64,000 nt of DNA from Planctomycetota bacterium (GTDB taxonomy: Bacteria; Planctomycetota; SZUA-567; H5-PLA8): NCBI GenBank assembly GCA_016200135.1, contig JACQFI010000055.1, positions 1 to 64,000 on the forward strand, given 5' to 3'. The position numbers and the translations under genes are program-made. Numbering within the stretch: position 1 is the stretch's first letter; each line of letters begins with the position of its first letter. The notes under the pieces are model-generated. The model worked only from the letters and a program-made list of their open reading frames with translations, was not told the origin of the DNA and did no database searches. Shown piece after piece: positions 15,663-24,782 of the stretch.

Positions 15663-16325
15663 TTAACCCGCGACGCCGGTGTAGTGCTGGTCCTGGATCG
15701 GCGAGAGCACCTTCAGGATATCGAAGACGACGCGCGCGGGCGAACCCTGGCTCTCCACCTCCGTGACCTTGTCCCCGGGGTAGTTGTCGAGCACCGGCTT
15801 GGTCGACTCTTCGTACACCTTCAAGCGGCGGCGGATCACCTTCTCGTCGGCGTCGTCCACCCGGTTCTCTTTCAGCGCGCGGCGGCGCAGGCGCTCGAAC
15901 ATCACCTTCTCGTCGCGGCAGACGAGGTGGATGACCTTCAGCACGTCGATGTACTTCTCCATGATCTTCGCCTGATTGAGCGTGCGCGGGATGCCGTCGA
16001 GCACCAAGAGGTCGGCCAGCGGCTTAAAGTCGCCGAGCGTCGCGTGGGCGTCGAGCGTCATCGCCCAGAACTTGATGACGTACTCGTCGGGCACCAGTTC
16101 GCCGCGGCTCGTGTAATCGTAAAAGACTTTGCCCAGCGGGCTGTGGATATCGATGTTGCGCAGCGCGTCGCCCATCGAGAAGTGGAAGAAGCCCGGGATG
16201 TTCTTGAGAATGCCGCCTTGCGTGCCCTTGCCCGAACCGGGCGCGCCCAGGAGCAGCACCGCGCGGTAGCGGTGGTCGGCGGGCTGCTTCGGCAGCCGGT
16301 CGCTGATGCCGGTGGATCGGGCCAT
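15663..16325 (-). CDS. adk: Adenylate kinase-family nucleoside monophosphate kinase
   Basis: At 220 residues, the protein has the P-loop GAPGSGKGTQ around residues 29-38, HFSMGDALR at the AMP-binding helix, and LLVLDGIPRTLNQA, the family's GFPRT-type signature with Ile for Phe. The lid is short and lacks zinc cysteines. It would interconvert ATP + AMP and 2 ADP in the cytoplasm. It carries a ~25-residue N-terminal extension. ATG 16325 is chosen because GGAGG lies 8 nt upstream; the GTG at 16334 overlaps that site. Whether it is the housekeeping Adk or a divergent UMP/CMP-type kinase is unclear. Confidence 0.82.
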   Translation of the reverse strand: MARSTGISDRLPKQPADHRYRAVLLLGAPGSGKGTQGGILKNIPGFFHFSMGDALRNIDIHSPLGKVFYDYTSRGELVPDEYVIKFWAMTLDAHATLGDFKPLADLLVLDGIPRTLNQAKIMEKYIDVLKVIHLVCRDEKVMFERLRRRALKENRVDDADEKVIRRRLKVYEESTKPVLDNYPGDKVTEVESQGSPARVVFDILKVLSPIQDQHYTGVAG

Positions 16326-16510
16326 GCGTACCACCTCCGTTTCGAGCTTACTTCAGGCGCTTGGTAAGCTATCGGAGCGGTCGCGGACTGCAAGGGAACG
16401 GGACGGGGAACAAGATGAACAGGATCGGAGGCAGGATACCGTGAGGGGGATCGGTCTTCAGAGGAGAGCGGGCCATGGCGTTCTTTCCCGGCCCCCCTGA
16501 CGCCTGCCGC

Positions 16511-17347
16511 TCAGTCGAAGATCACCGTCCGGTTGCCGTGGACGAAGACGCGGTCGTCGAGGACCAGTTTGAGCGCCTGCGAAAGGACGTTCTTCTCGAC
16601 GTCGGCGCCGGCCTGGGCCATCTCCTTGGCGTCGTGGGTCTGGTTCACGGGAATCACGCTCTGCGCGATGATCGGGCCTTCGTCGAGGTCCGTCGTCACG
16701 TAATGCGCCGTCGCGCCGACGATCTTCACGCCGCGTTCGTACGCCTGGCGGTACGGGTTCGCGCCGATGAACGCAGGCAAAAACGAGTGATGGATGTTGA
16801 TCATGCGGTGCTTGTAATGGTGGACGAAGTCCGCGCTGAGCACGCGCATGTACTTGGCGAGCACGACGTACTCCGGGGCATAGTGCGCGACCGCCGCGCC
16901 GATCTCGGCCTCGTGCTGCGCGCGTTCCTTGCCTTCGTGCGTGACGAAGTGATAGGGGATGCCGAACTTCTCGACGAGCGGCTGCAGGCGGTCGTGATTG
17001 CCGACGACGGCCAGCACGTTGGCCTGCAGCGCGTCGAAGGCGTGGCGGATGAGCAGGTCGCCCAGGCAGTGCGGCTCGCGGCTGACCATGATGACGATGT
17101 TCTTTTTGCGCTTCTCGACGAGCCGCAGGTTGTGCTCGGCGGGGAGGACGGCCTTCAGTTCCGTAAGGCCGGGGAGCTGCGACTGCTCGCCCATGAACTC
17201 CGTGCGCATGAAGAAGCGCCCGGCCGCGTGATCGACGTGCTCGCCGTTGCTGATGATGTTCAGCCCGTGCCGGTAGAGAATGCCTGTGATCTGGTGGACG
17301 ATGCCCTTCTGGTCCGGGCAGTCGATGCAGAGAATGTGCGTCTTCAC
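16511..17347 (-). CDS. purU: Formyltetrahydrofolate deformylase
   Basis: This 278-residue enzyme hydrolyses 10-formyl-THF to formate and THF, balancing one-carbon pools. An N-terminal ACT domain (THILCIDCPDQKGIVHQITG) is followed by the formyltransferase fold with INIHHSFLPAFIGANPY and GATAHYVTTDLDEGPII, which carry the catalytic Asn, His and Asp of this family. The GTG at 17347 has AGGAGG at 5 nt and gives the normal family length; an upstream in-frame ATG at 17458 would add residues read from a repeat element. A 185-bp gap separates it from adenylate kinase. Confidence 0.95.
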   Translation of the reverse strand: MKTHILCIDCPDQKGIVHQITGILYRHGLNIISNGEHVDHAAGRFFMRTEFMGEQSQLPGLTELKAVLPAEHNLRLVEKRKKNIVIMVSREPHCLGDLLIRHAFDALQANVLAVVGNHDRLQPLVEKFGIPYHFVTHEGKERAQHEAEIGAAVAHYAPEYVVLAKYMRVLSADFVHHYKHRMINIHHSFLPAFIGANPYRQAYERGVKIVGATAHYVTTDLDEGPIIAQSVIPVNQTHDAKEMAQAGADVEKNVLSQALKLVLDDRVFVHGNRTVIFD

Positions 17348-17423
17348 GTCCGCCTCCTGTTCAAACCCGCAGACGATAAAGCAAAGCGGTGCGCGGGCAA
17401 GGCGGGTTCGGGGCGCGGCCATT

Positions 17424-17512
17424 TCACCGCAGAGGCGCGGAGACGCAGAGAACTGCAATCCTTATGGATTGGAAAGTAATGCCGTGCTTTTCTCCGCGTC
17501 TCTGCGGTGAAT
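17424..17512. repeat. Inverted-repeat element with CACCGCAGAG ends
   Basis: The left end TTCACCGCAGAGGCGCGG (17424 on) and the right end CGCGTCTCTGCGGTGAA (to 17512) pair over about 22 bp, with internal GCAGAGA/TCTCCGCG words. The 89-bp unit lies between divergent purU and pyruvate carboxylase and has no ORF. A related half-arm (ttctccgcggttctctgcgg) occurs at about 41153-41173, so this sequence is dispersed at least twice in the window. Confidence 0.7.
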
Positions 17513-17616
17513 AAGGCTTCGCTCCCTTTTCTTGCCAGCGCCGCCGCCGCGTCGTATAAAGGCGCGCCTTTCCTGACAGGGTTTGCAGGGCTACGAGAAC
17601 GCGGCGCGGAACCATC

Positions 17617-20600
17617 ATGTCCAAAGAACGATCCAAAGCTCATCCTCCGGCGCTGCTGGCCCATCCCGTTGCGGCGCTGCACGACCAGCCGAGTCCCGAA
17701 GAGGCCAAGCGCCGCGGCATCCGGCCGATTCATAAGCTGCTCGTCGCCAACCGCAGCGAAATCGCGATCCGCGTCTTCCGCGCCTGTACCGAGATGGGCA
17801 TTGGGACGGTCGGCATCTACAGCAATGAGGACAAGCTCGCGTTGCACCGCTACAAGTGCGACGAGGCATACCTCGTGGGCGAAGGCAAAGGCCCCGTCGC
17901 GGCGTACCTCGGCATGGACGAGATCGTTCATCTGGCGCTCGAGAAGGGCGTGGACGCGATCCATCCGGGCTACGGCTTCCTCTCCGAGAACTCCGAGTTC
18001 GCCGAGAAGGTGATCATGGCGGGCCTGATCTGGGTCGGTCCCGGCCCGGACCAGATGCGCAAGGTCTCCGACAAAGTCAGTGCGCGGAGACTCGCTCAAA
18101 AACTTGGCATTCCGGTGATCCCAGGCTCCGACGGTCCCGTCGCCGATATTCACGCGGCGACGCAGTTCGCGCATACCTGCGGCTACCCGCTAATGGTGAA
18201 GGCGAGCCACGGCGGCGGCGGGCGCGGCATCCGCGTCGTGCGCAACGACGCCGAGATGAAAGAACTCTTCCCGCTTGCGCAGCGCGAGGCGCAGACGGCC
18301 TTCGGCAACAAAGAGTGCTACATCGAGAAGATGGTCGTCCATCCCAAACATTTGGAAGTCCAGATCCTGGGCGACCGGCACGGCAACATCGTCCACCTCT
18401 TCGAGCGCGACTGCTCGATCCAGCGCCGCCACCAAAAGGTGATCGAGATCGCGCCCAGCCTCTCGCTCAACGAGAAGCGCCGCGCGGAACTCTGCGAGAT
18501 GGCCGTGCGCTTCTCCAAGGCCGCGGGCTACCAGAACGCGGGCACCGTCGAGTTCCTCATGGGCGAGGACGACGCGCTCTACCTGATCGAGATGAACAGC
18601 CGCATCCAGGTCGAGCACACCGTCACGGAGATGATCACCGGCGTCGACCTGGTCCAGGCGCAGATCCGCATCGCCGAAGGCTACAAGCTCACCGATTCGC
18701 AAGTGCGCGTGCCCGCGCAGGATAAACTCGAGCACCGCGGCTACGCGATCCAGTGCCGCATCACCACCGAGAACCCCGCGAAGAACTTCGCGCCCGACTA
18801 CGGCCGCATCAGCACGTACCGCTCGGCTGCGGGCTTCGGCCTGCGCCTCGACGGCGGCACGGCCTTCGGCGGCGCGGTGATCACGCCGTACTACGATTCG
18901 CTGCTGGTGAAGGTGACCGCGACCGGCACGGACTTCATCGAGGCTGCCGCGCGGCTCTTTCGCGGCTTAAGCGAGTTCCGCGTGCGCGGCATCTCCACCA
19001 ACATTCCCTTCCTGATGAACGTGCTGCGGCACCCGACGTTTCTCGAAGGCAAGTGCGACACGGGCTTCATCGAGGCCAACCCGGCGCTCTTTACCTGGAA
19101 GGAACCGCGCGACCGCGCCAACAAGCTGCTCAACTTTCTGGCCGAGATCTCGGTCAACGGGAACGCCATCGTCGGCGAGGGCCTCAAGAGCCCCGCGCAT
19201 GTCGTGCCCGCGGCGCCGCCGGTCTTTGCCGAGCCCGCCCAACCGCCGCGCAAGACCGCGCCGGGCCACAAGGATATCCCCGCGGGAACGAAGCAGATTC
19301 TCTTCGAGCGCGGGCCGAAGGGCCTGGCGGAATGGATGAAGGCGCAGAAGCGCCTGTTGATCACCGACACCACCTTCCGCGACGCGCACCAGTCGCTGCT
19401 GGCGACCCGCATGCGCAGCTACGACATGCTTGCCGTGGCCGACTACTACGCGCGCGCATGCAGCGGGCTCTTCAGCATGGAGATGTGGGGCGGCGCGACG
19501 TTCGACACCGCGATGCGCTTCCTTAAAGAGGACTCCTGGGAGCGCCTCGTCCAGCTCCGCGCGAAGATTCCGAACATCCTCTTTCAGATGCTCGTGCGCG
19601 GCAGCTCCGCCGTCGGCTATACGAATTACCCGGACAACGTGGTCCGCGAGTTCATCCTCGAATCCGCGCGTGCGGGCATGGATATCTTCCGCATCTTCGA
19701 CGCGCTGAACTGGATTCCGGGCATGGAAGTTGCCATCGACGCGGCGCTCGAGAGCGGGCGCGTCTGCGAGGCCGCCATCTGCTACACAGCGGATATCCAC
19801 GACTCCGCGCGCGCGAAGTACGGCATCAAGTATTACGTGAAGCTCGCGAAGGAGCTGGAGAAACGCGGCGCGCATATCCTGGGCATCAAAGACATGGCGG
19901 GCCTCTGCAAGCCTTACGCCGCGACCACGCTGGTGAAGGCCCTAAGCAACGAGATCGGCATCCCGATCCACTTCCACACGCACGATACCTGCGGCGCGCA
20001 GTCCGCGACGCTGCTCAAGGCCGCCGAGGCCGGCGTGGACGCCGTCGATTGCGCCGTCGCCAGCATGAGCGGGCTCACTAGCCAGCCGAACCTGAACTCG
20101 CTGATCGCCATTCTGCGCGACAGCGACCGCGACACCGGGCTGGACCTGAAAGCCTTCAACAAGATCGGCGATTACTTCGAGATCGTGCGCAAGTTCTACT
20201 ATCCGTTCGAGAGCGACATGCGCGCGGGCACCGCGGAAGTATGGGAGCACGAGATGCCCGGCGGCCAGTACACGAACCTGCAGCAGCAGGCGCAGGCGCT
20301 GGGCTTGGAAGGGAAGTGGGAGCAGATCAAGGAGCAGTACCGCGCGGTCAACTTCCTCTTCGGCGACATCGTGAAGGTGACGCCCAGCAGCAAGATCATC
20401 GGCGACATGGCGCTGTTTCTGGTCTCGAACAATCTCACCGCTGCCGACGTGCCGGCCAAGGGCAAGCACCTCAGCTTCCCCGAGTCCGTCGTCCAGTTTT
20501 TCCAGGGCTACATTGGGTTCCCGCCCGGCGGCTTCGACAAGAACCTGCAGAAGATCATCCTCAAAAACCGCAAGCCCCTCAAGAAGCGCGCCGGCGCGCT

Positions 20601-21195
20601 GCTCAAGCCGGTTCCGCTGGGGCATCTGCTGGAAAGCCTCGTGAAGCGCTTCGGGCCCGAGAGCGGCTTCCGCGACGCGCTGGCCGCGGCGCTCTACGAA
20701 AAGGTCTTCGAGGAGTTCGCCACGCACCGCAACAAGTACGGCGACGTCTCGCCGGTGCCGACCAAGAACTTTCTCTTCGGCATGGAACTGGAAGAGGAGA
20801 TCTACGTCGAGATCGAGCCCGGCAAGACCCTGATCATCAAGCTGCTCTCGATCTCGCCGCCTTCGAAGGAAGGCACGCGCAAGGTCTACTTCGAGCTCAA
20901 CGGCTCGCCGCGCGAGGCCATCGTGCGCGACCGCAAGGTCAAGGGCACGGTGAAGGAACGGCGCAAGGCCGAGGACGGCAACCTGCACCACCTCGGCGCG
21001 AACATGCCCGGCATCGTCTCCGAAGTGAAGGTCAGCAAGGGCAGCGAGGTCAAGAAGGGTGATGTGCTCCTGATCCTCGAGGCCATGAAGATGCAGGTGA
21101 ACGTGACCGCGTCCGAGAACCGCGTCGTGGCTGAAGTGCCCGCGCAGAAGGGCGACAAGGTCGACGTCGGCGATCTGCTCGTCGTCTTCCAGTAA
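17617..21195 (+). CDS. pyc: Pyruvate carboxylase (single-chain)
   Basis: This 1192-residue multidomain enzyme carboxylates pyruvate to oxaloacetate using ATP, bicarbonate and biotin. Biotin carboxylase occupies about residues 38-490 (LLVANRSEIAIRVFRA, ATP-grasp loop KASHGGGGRGIRVV, EMNSRIQVEHTVTE). The carboxyltransferase begins near residue 580 (ITDTTFRDAHQSLLATRMR), with metal ligands around HFHTHDT. The biotinyl domain is C-terminal with the attachment lysine in LILEAMKMQVNV. A Pro-rich linker of about 35 residues joins the first two domains. Length matches alpha4-type enzymes. The ribosome site is weak. A terminator-like hairpin follows at 21271. It works with PEP carboxykinase to feed gluconeogenesis and replenish the TCA cycle. 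Confidence 0.97.
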   Translation: MSKERSKAHPPALLAHPVAALHDQPSPEEAKRRGIRPIHKLLVANRSEIAIRVFRACTEMGIGTVGIYSNEDKLALHRYKCDEAYLVGEGKGPVAAYLGMDEIVHLALEKGVDAIHPGYGFLSENSEFAEKVIMAGLIWVGPGPDQMRKVSDKVSARRLAQKLGIPVIPGSDGPVADIHAATQFAHTCGYPLMVKASHGGGGRGIRVVRNDAEMKELFPLAQREAQTAFGNKECYIEKMVVHPKHLEVQILGDRHGNIVHLFERDCSIQRRHQKVIEIAPSLSLNEKRRAELCEMAVRFSKAAGYQNAGTVEFLMGEDDALYLIEMNSRIQVEHTVTEMITGVDLVQAQIRIAEGYKLTDSQVRVPAQDKLEHRGYAIQCRITTENPAKNFAPDYGRISTYRSAAGFGLRLDGGTAFGGAVITPYYDSLLVKVTATGTDFIEAAARLFRGLSEFRVRGISTNIPFLMNVLRHPTFLEGKCDTGFIEANPALFTWKEPRDRANKLLNFLAEISVNGNAIVGEGLKSPAHVVPAAPPVFAEPAQPPRKTAPGHKDIPAGTKQILFERGPKGLAEWMKAQKRLLITDTTFRDAHQSLLATRMRSYDMLAVADYYARACSGLFSMEMWGGATFDTAMRFLKEDSWERLVQLRAKIPNILFQMLVRGSSAVGYTNYPDNVVREFILESARAGMDIFRIFDALNWIPGMEVAIDAALESGRVCEAAICYTADIHDSARAKYGIKYYVKLAKELEKRGAHILGIKDMAGLCKPYAATTLVKALSNEIGIPIHFHTHDTCGAQSATLLKAAEAGVDAVDCAVASMSGLTSQPNLNSLIAILRDSDRDTGLDLKAFNKIGDYFEIVRKFYYPFESDMRAGTAEVWEHEMPGGQYTNLQQQAQALGLEGKWEQIKEQYRAVNFLFGDIVKVTPSSKIIGDMALFLVSNNLTAADVPAKGKHLSFPESVVQFFQGYIGFPPGGFDKNLQKIILKNRKPLKKRAGALLKPVPLGHLLESLVKRFGPESGFRDALAAALYEKVFEEFATHRNKYGDVSPVPTKNFLFGMELEEEIYVEIEPGKTLIIKLLSISPPSKEGTRKVYFELNGSPREAIVRDRKVKGTVKERRKAEDGNLHHLGANMPGIVSEVKVSKGSEVKKGDVLLILEAMKMQVNVTASENRVVAEVPAQKGDKVDVGDLLVVFQ

Positions 21196-21270
21196 TACCC
21201 ATATAAGAGGTACTCGCGCGCAGCGTTCCTGCATGCGCAACTTCCTGCAATACATGGAGTTCCCACTTTC

Positions 21271-21295
21271 GCGCCTGCTTGCGGCGCGCCTTTTT
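21271..21295 (+). terminator. Rho-independent-like terminator after pyruvate carboxylase
   Basis: GCGCC-TGCTTGC-GGCGC (21271-21287) can form a 5-bp GC stem, and TTTTT follows at 21291-21295 after GCC. It sits 75 bp past the pyruvate carboxylase stop and just before the nuo promoter. Confidence 0.5.
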
Positions 21296-21304
21296 CATAC
21301 CCAT

Positions 21305-21332
21305 TTGACAGCTTGAAGGCGCGGAGTACGAT
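21305..21332 (+). promoter_or_regulatory. Probable sigma-70 promoter of the nuo operon
   Basis: A perfect -35 box TTGACA (21305-21310) is separated by 16 bp from TACGAT (21327-21332), a reasonable -10. Transcription would start near 21340, leaving about a 50-nt leader before nuoA at 21390. Confidence 0.55.
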
Positions 21333-21389
21333 CCGCCTTAGCTCATTAGGTAACCATAAGGTTTAGGCTCAAGAACCGGGACAAACTCC

Positions 21390-21764
21390 ATGAGCGGCTC
21401 GCCGGAAATCGTCTCCATCCTGATCTTCTCGGGATTGGTCGTCGTCATGGGCCTGGTGATCCTGGGCCTAGTCCGCGTCGCGACCAAGTTCCTCGGCACG
21501 GGCAAAGCCAAGAAGGGCAAACTCGACACCTACGAATGCGGCGTGCCGCTGCTCGGGAGCGCGCGCGAACGCTTCGAGGTCAAGTTCTACCTCGTGGCGA
21601 TCCTCTTCGTGCTCTTCGACATCGAGACCGTCTTCCTGTTGCCCTACGCCGTGGCGTACCAGAGACTGGGCATGACGGGCCTCGGCGAAGTGCTGGCGTT
21701 CGTCGCCGTGCTCGGCCTGGGCCTGCTCTACCTGATCAAGCGCGGCGCGCTGGAGTGGGAGTAA
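21390..21764 (+). CDS. nuoA: NADH-quinone oxidoreductase subunit A
   Basis: This 124-residue membrane subunit of respiratory complex I has three helices, near residues 7-27, 65-85 and 93-113. The family signature includes [19 protein letters not shown] and [22 protein letters not shown], both highly conserved and lining the quinone-site junction with NuoH/J/K. It is first in the nuo operon and starts about 50 bp after a good promoter. The ribosome site is weak (GGGAC). Confidence 0.95.
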   Translation: MSGSPEIVSILIFSGLVVVMGLVILGLVRVATKFLGTGKAKKGKLDTYECGVPLLGSARERFEVKFYLVAILFVLFDIETVFLLPYAVAYQRLGMTGLGEVLAFVAVLGLGLLYLIKRGALEWE

Positions 21765-21816
21765 CCAGGCGGCCGGAGTTGGGGGAGGGCGGCCCGCCGG
21801 AAAGGCAACGACCATC

Positions 21817-22455
21817 ATGAGCGAGACACCGCAAACACCCGCGCTGCCCGGACAGGCCGACAAGTCCGGCTCGGGTGGATACATCACCACCAAGATCGAA
21901 GAACTGGTCAACTGGGGCCGCCGCAACGCGCTCTGGCCGATGCCCTTCGGCACCGCTTGCTGCGCGATCGAGATGATGGCGACGCTCTCCAGCCGCTACG
22001 ACCTCGCGCGCTTCGGCGCCGAAGTGATCCGCTTCTCGCCGCGCCAGAGCGACCTGATGATCGTGAGCGGGCGCATCTCCATCAAGATGATGCCGGTGCT
22101 CATCGAGATCTACAACCAGATGCCCGAGCCCAAGTGGTGCATCAGCATGGGCGCGTGCGCGTCCTCGGGCGGCGTCTTCGACACCTACACGCTGATCCAG
22201 GGCGTGGACCAGTTCATCCCGGTGGATGTCTACATCCCCGGCTGCCCGCCGCGTCCCGAGAGCCTTATCGACGCGGTGATGCTCATCCGCGAACGCATCA
22301 AGCGCGGCGAACGCCAGACCAAGCTCTACGACCGCACCAAGCACCCGCTCGACTTCCAGCCGGTGAACCTGGTCTCGGACGCCGTCGCGGGCGCGCCGCA
22401 GCTCACCGGCACGCGGCTGAGTCTGCCGGGCAAGGACGCTGCGCAAAACGGATGA
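21817..22455 (+). CDS. nuoB: NADH-quinone oxidoreductase subunit B
   Basis: This 212-residue peripheral subunit carries iron-sulfur cluster N2, the last electron carrier before quinone. The ligands are visible: the adjacent pair in [11 protein letters not shown], then [12 protein letters not shown] and [12 protein letters not shown]. The C-terminal ~50 residues extend beyond the core. It lies 52 bp after nuoA. A hairpin spacer of repeated GCGTAAAACGTAA words follows immediately and overlaps the stop codon region. Confidence 0.96.
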   Translation: MSETPQTPALPGQADKSGSGGYITTKIEELVNWGRRNALWPMPFGTACCAIEMMATLSSRYDLARFGAEVIRFSPRQSDLMIVSGRISIKMMPVLIEIYNQMPEPKWCISMGACASSGGVFDTYTLIQGVDQFIPVDVYIPGCPPRPESLIDAVMLIRERIKRGERQTKLYDRTKHPLDFQPVNLVSDAVAGAPQLTGTRLSLPGKDAAQNG

Positions 22456-22531
22456 CGCGTAAAACGTAATGCGTAAAACGTAAGAGCGGCATTCGGCAGC
22501 AGGTCATTACGTTTTACGCGTTACGTTTTAG
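22454..22531. repeat. GCGTAAAACGTAA word hairpin in the nuoB-nuoC spacer
   Basis: The left arm (22454-22483) reads the word GCGTAAAACGTAA twice. The right arm (22507-22531) is the reverse complement of the same words (TTACGTTTTACGCGTTACG). About 23 bp separate them. It would form a long RNA stem inside the nuo mRNA between co-directional genes, so it should not be a full terminator; an attenuator or mRNA-stability role is possible. Confidence 0.75.
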
Positions 22532-22553
22532 AACCGAATCGAGAGGACGAGGC

Positions 22554-23081
22554 ATGGCCCTGGACTTCAAGGAACTGGAAAAGAAGCTGCGCGAGACCTT
22601 CGGCGCGAGCGTGCTCGACTGGACCGAGTTCCGCGGCCAGCCGTGCCTGCACGTCAAGCGCGAGAGCATCGTTAAGGTGCTCACGTTCCTGCGCGACGAC
22701 GCGAAGTTCGAGATGTTCACGGACCTCACCTGCGTGGACACCCTGCGTCTGCCCGACGAGATGCAGCCGAAGTACGCCGAGCGTTTCACGGTGGTGTACC
22801 ACATCACGAGTCTCGAGCACGGCGCGCGCTTGCGCATCAAGACGTACGTGCCCGAAGATCCCGCGGAAGTGGATACGGTCTCCAGCGTGTACCTGGGCGC
22901 GAACTGGGCCGAACGCGAGGCCTTCGACATGTTCGGGGTGAACTTTAAGGGCCACCGCGACCTGCGCCGCATCCTGATGCCCGAGAATTACGAGGGCCAT
23001 CCGCTGCGCAAGGATTACCCGCTCAAGGGCCGCGGCGAGCGCGACAACTTCCCGAAGTACACCGAGATTCCGGAAGCGTGA
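22554..23081 (+). CDS. nuoC: NADH-quinone oxidoreductase subunit C
   Basis: This 175-residue peripheral-arm subunit (30-kDa family) has no cofactor. It contains the signature WAEREAFDMFGVNFKGH and LRRILMPENYEGHPLRKDYP near residues 122-160, which contact NuoD. GAGAGGA precedes the ATG. Length is normal for an unfused NuoC; NuoD is a separate gene 77 bp downstream. Confidence 0.95.
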   Translation: MALDFKELEKKLRETFGASVLDWTEFRGQPCLHVKRESIVKVLTFLRDDAKFEMFTDLTCVDTLRLPDEMQPKYAERFTVVYHITSLEHGARLRIKTYVPEDPAEVDTVSSVYLGANWAEREAFDMFGVNFKGHRDLRRILMPENYEGHPLRKDYPLKGRGERDNFPKYTEIPEA

Positions 23082-23158
23082 ACCGGAGCGATTTGCGGGT
23101 TAACTGGTATGTGGGTTGTACGGCTGGCGCAAAACTGGAACTGTAAGGAACCGATGTA

Positions 23159-24385
23159 ATGAGCAACCCGGTCGAGACCGTCGAAAAGATCGCGCCCCAT
23201 GCCACCAGCGCGGTCTACAAGACCATGGCCATGAACCTCGGGCCGCAGCACCCCGCCACGCACGGGACGCTGCGCTTCAAGCTCGAAATCGCCGGCGAAG
23301 TGGTCGTGAAGTGCGACCCCGAGATCGGGTTCCTGCACACCGGCTTCGAGAAGCTCGGCGAGTACCGCAACTACAACCAGTTCGTCGTGATCTCCGACCG
23401 CGCGAATTACCTCTCGCCGCTGAACAACAACATCGGCTTCGCCGTCGCCTGCGAGGAACTCTTCGACGTCAAGGTCCCGCCGCGCGGCCAGTACGTGCGC
23501 GTGATCATGGCCGAGCTCTCCCGCATCGCCGACCACATCATCTCCGTCGGCCTGCAGGGCATGGACCTGGGCGCGTTCACGACCATGCTCTGGTCGTTCA
23601 TCGAGCGCGAGAAGCTCTACGACATCTTCGAGGCCGTCACCGGCGCGCGGCTGACCACAAGCTGGACGCGCATTGGCGGCATCTTTAAAGACGTGCCCAA
23701 GGACTTCCCCGAGATCGTCCGCGGCTTCATAGAGAAGTTCCCGGACATGCTGGGCGAGATCGAGTACATGCTCAGCCGCAACCGCATCTTCATGGACCGC
23801 ACGATCGGCGTGGGCAAGCTCACGCGCGAACAGGCCATCGCCTACGGCGTCAGCGGTCCCGTGCTGCGCGCGACCGGCGTGGCCTACGACGTACGCCGCG
23901 CGCGCCCGTACCTCTGCTACAACGATTTTGATTTCAAGATCCCCGTGCGCTTCGAAGGCGATGTCTACGCGCGCTACCTCGTGCGCCTCGCCGAGATGAA
24001 GGAGTCGGTGAAGATCATTAAGCAGGCCCTGGACAAGCTCCCCGGCGGCCCGGTCAGCGCGCTCGACCACAAGGTCACGCTGCCGACCAAGGACATGGTC
24101 TACCACGACATGGAAAGCCTGATCCACCACTTTAAGATCATGATGCCCGGCCACGGCGTGATTCCGCCCAAGGGCGAGGTCTACAGTTGCACCGAGACCC
24201 CTAACGGCGAACTCGGCTTCTACCTCGTCTCCGACGGCACGGGCCTGCCGTACCGCGTGCGCATCCGGCCGCCGAGCTTCTACCAGTTGCAGACCTTCCC
24301 GATCCAGTCGGAAGGCAAGATGTTCTCCGACGCGGTGGCGGTGCTTTCGAGCTTGAACGTGATCGCGGGCGAACTGGACCGCTGA
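23159..24385 (+). CDS. nuoD: NADH-quinone oxidoreductase subunit D
   Basis: This 408-residue 49-kDa family subunit forms the quinone-binding cavity with NuoB. Recognisable segments are MNLGPQHPATHGTLRF with the quinone-site histidine, EIGFLHTGFEKLGE, and the C-terminal RIRPPSFYQLQ. It descends from the NiFe-hydrogenase large subunit but lacks the cysteine ligands, as expected. AGGAA lies upstream of the ATG. Length is standard. Confidence 0.96.
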   Translation: MSNPVETVEKIAPHATSAVYKTMAMNLGPQHPATHGTLRFKLEIAGEVVVKCDPEIGFLHTGFEKLGEYRNYNQFVVISDRANYLSPLNNNIGFAVACEELFDVKVPPRGQYVRVIMAELSRIADHIISVGLQGMDLGAFTTMLWSFIEREKLYDIFEAVTGARLTTSWTRIGGIFKDVPKDFPEIVRGFIEKFPDMLGEIEYMLSRNRIFMDRTIGVGKLTREQAIAYGVSGPVLRATGVAYDVRRARPYLCYNDFDFKIPVRFEGDVYARYLVRLAEMKESVKIIKQALDKLPGGPVSALDHKVTLPTKDMVYHDMESLIHHFKIMMPGHGVIPPKGEVYSCTETPNGELGFYLVSDGTGLPYRVRIRPPSFYQLQTFPIQSEGKMFSDAVAVLSSLNVIAGELDR

Positions 24386-24407
24386 ACGCGGGGCGGGGGA
24401 AGGGCGC

Positions 24408-24755
24408 GTGGCGGACAAGGACGGCGGACCCGCGCGCGAAGAGAAAGAGAAGCCGGCAAAGAGCCCGGAGAAGATGCCGGAGCGTACCAAAGCCGTAAAA
24501 GCGCAGCCGCAGATGTCGTTCGTGGTGCGGGTGCTGCTGGACTGGTCGGCCGAGACGCACGGCAAGCTGCTGCTGATGGGCCTGAGTCTCTTCTTCATTG
24601 GCGGCGTGCTGACGTTCAGTTCGTGGCTGGTGCGCGAAAAGGACAACGAGTTTCACGTCTGGATCTCGTTCTTCTTTGTGGGCGCGGCCTGCCTGGTGTT
24701 CGGCATTCTGGCGTGGATTTGGAAGGCGCTGCGGCGGGACCGGAAGCTCAAGTAG
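24408..24755 (+). CDS. Small two-helix membrane protein within nuo operon, unknown
   Basis: This 115-residue protein has no family that I recognise. The first ~45 residues are charged and rich in Lys, Glu and Pro, and should be cytoplasmic. Two membrane helices follow, near residues 50-72 (LLLMGLSLFFIGGVLTFSSW) and 84-108 (FFFVGAACLVFGILAW), joined by a short charged loop, with a basic C-terminus. The GTG start at 24408 follows GGGGAAGGG and lies 22 bp after nuoD; nuoE starts 27 bp later. Its fixed position between nuoD and nuoE suggests an accessory or assembly factor for complex I. That is inference from location only. Confidence 0.7.
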   Translation: MADKDGGPAREEKEKPAKSPEKMPERTKAVKAQPQMSFVVRVLLDWSAETHGKLLLMGLSLFFIGGVLTFSSWLVREKDNEFHVWISFFFVGAACLVFGILAWIWKALRRDRKLK

Positions 24756-24782
24756 ACCCATGTAGAAAGGTGAAGGGCGTAC

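Noticed and set aside
14958..16367. 469-codon plus-strand frame over the Gfo/Idh/MocA and adenylate kinase genes
   Set aside because: Both leftward genes have definite motifs; the plus frame has none.
17348..17458. N-terminal extension of PurU to ATG 17458
   Set aside because: The extension is read partly from the inverted-repeat element, and the GTG at 17347 has AGGAGG and gives the family length.
23015..24646. 543-codon frame antisense to nuoD and the following small gene
   Set aside because: NuoD is unmistakable on the other strand; this is a composition shadow.
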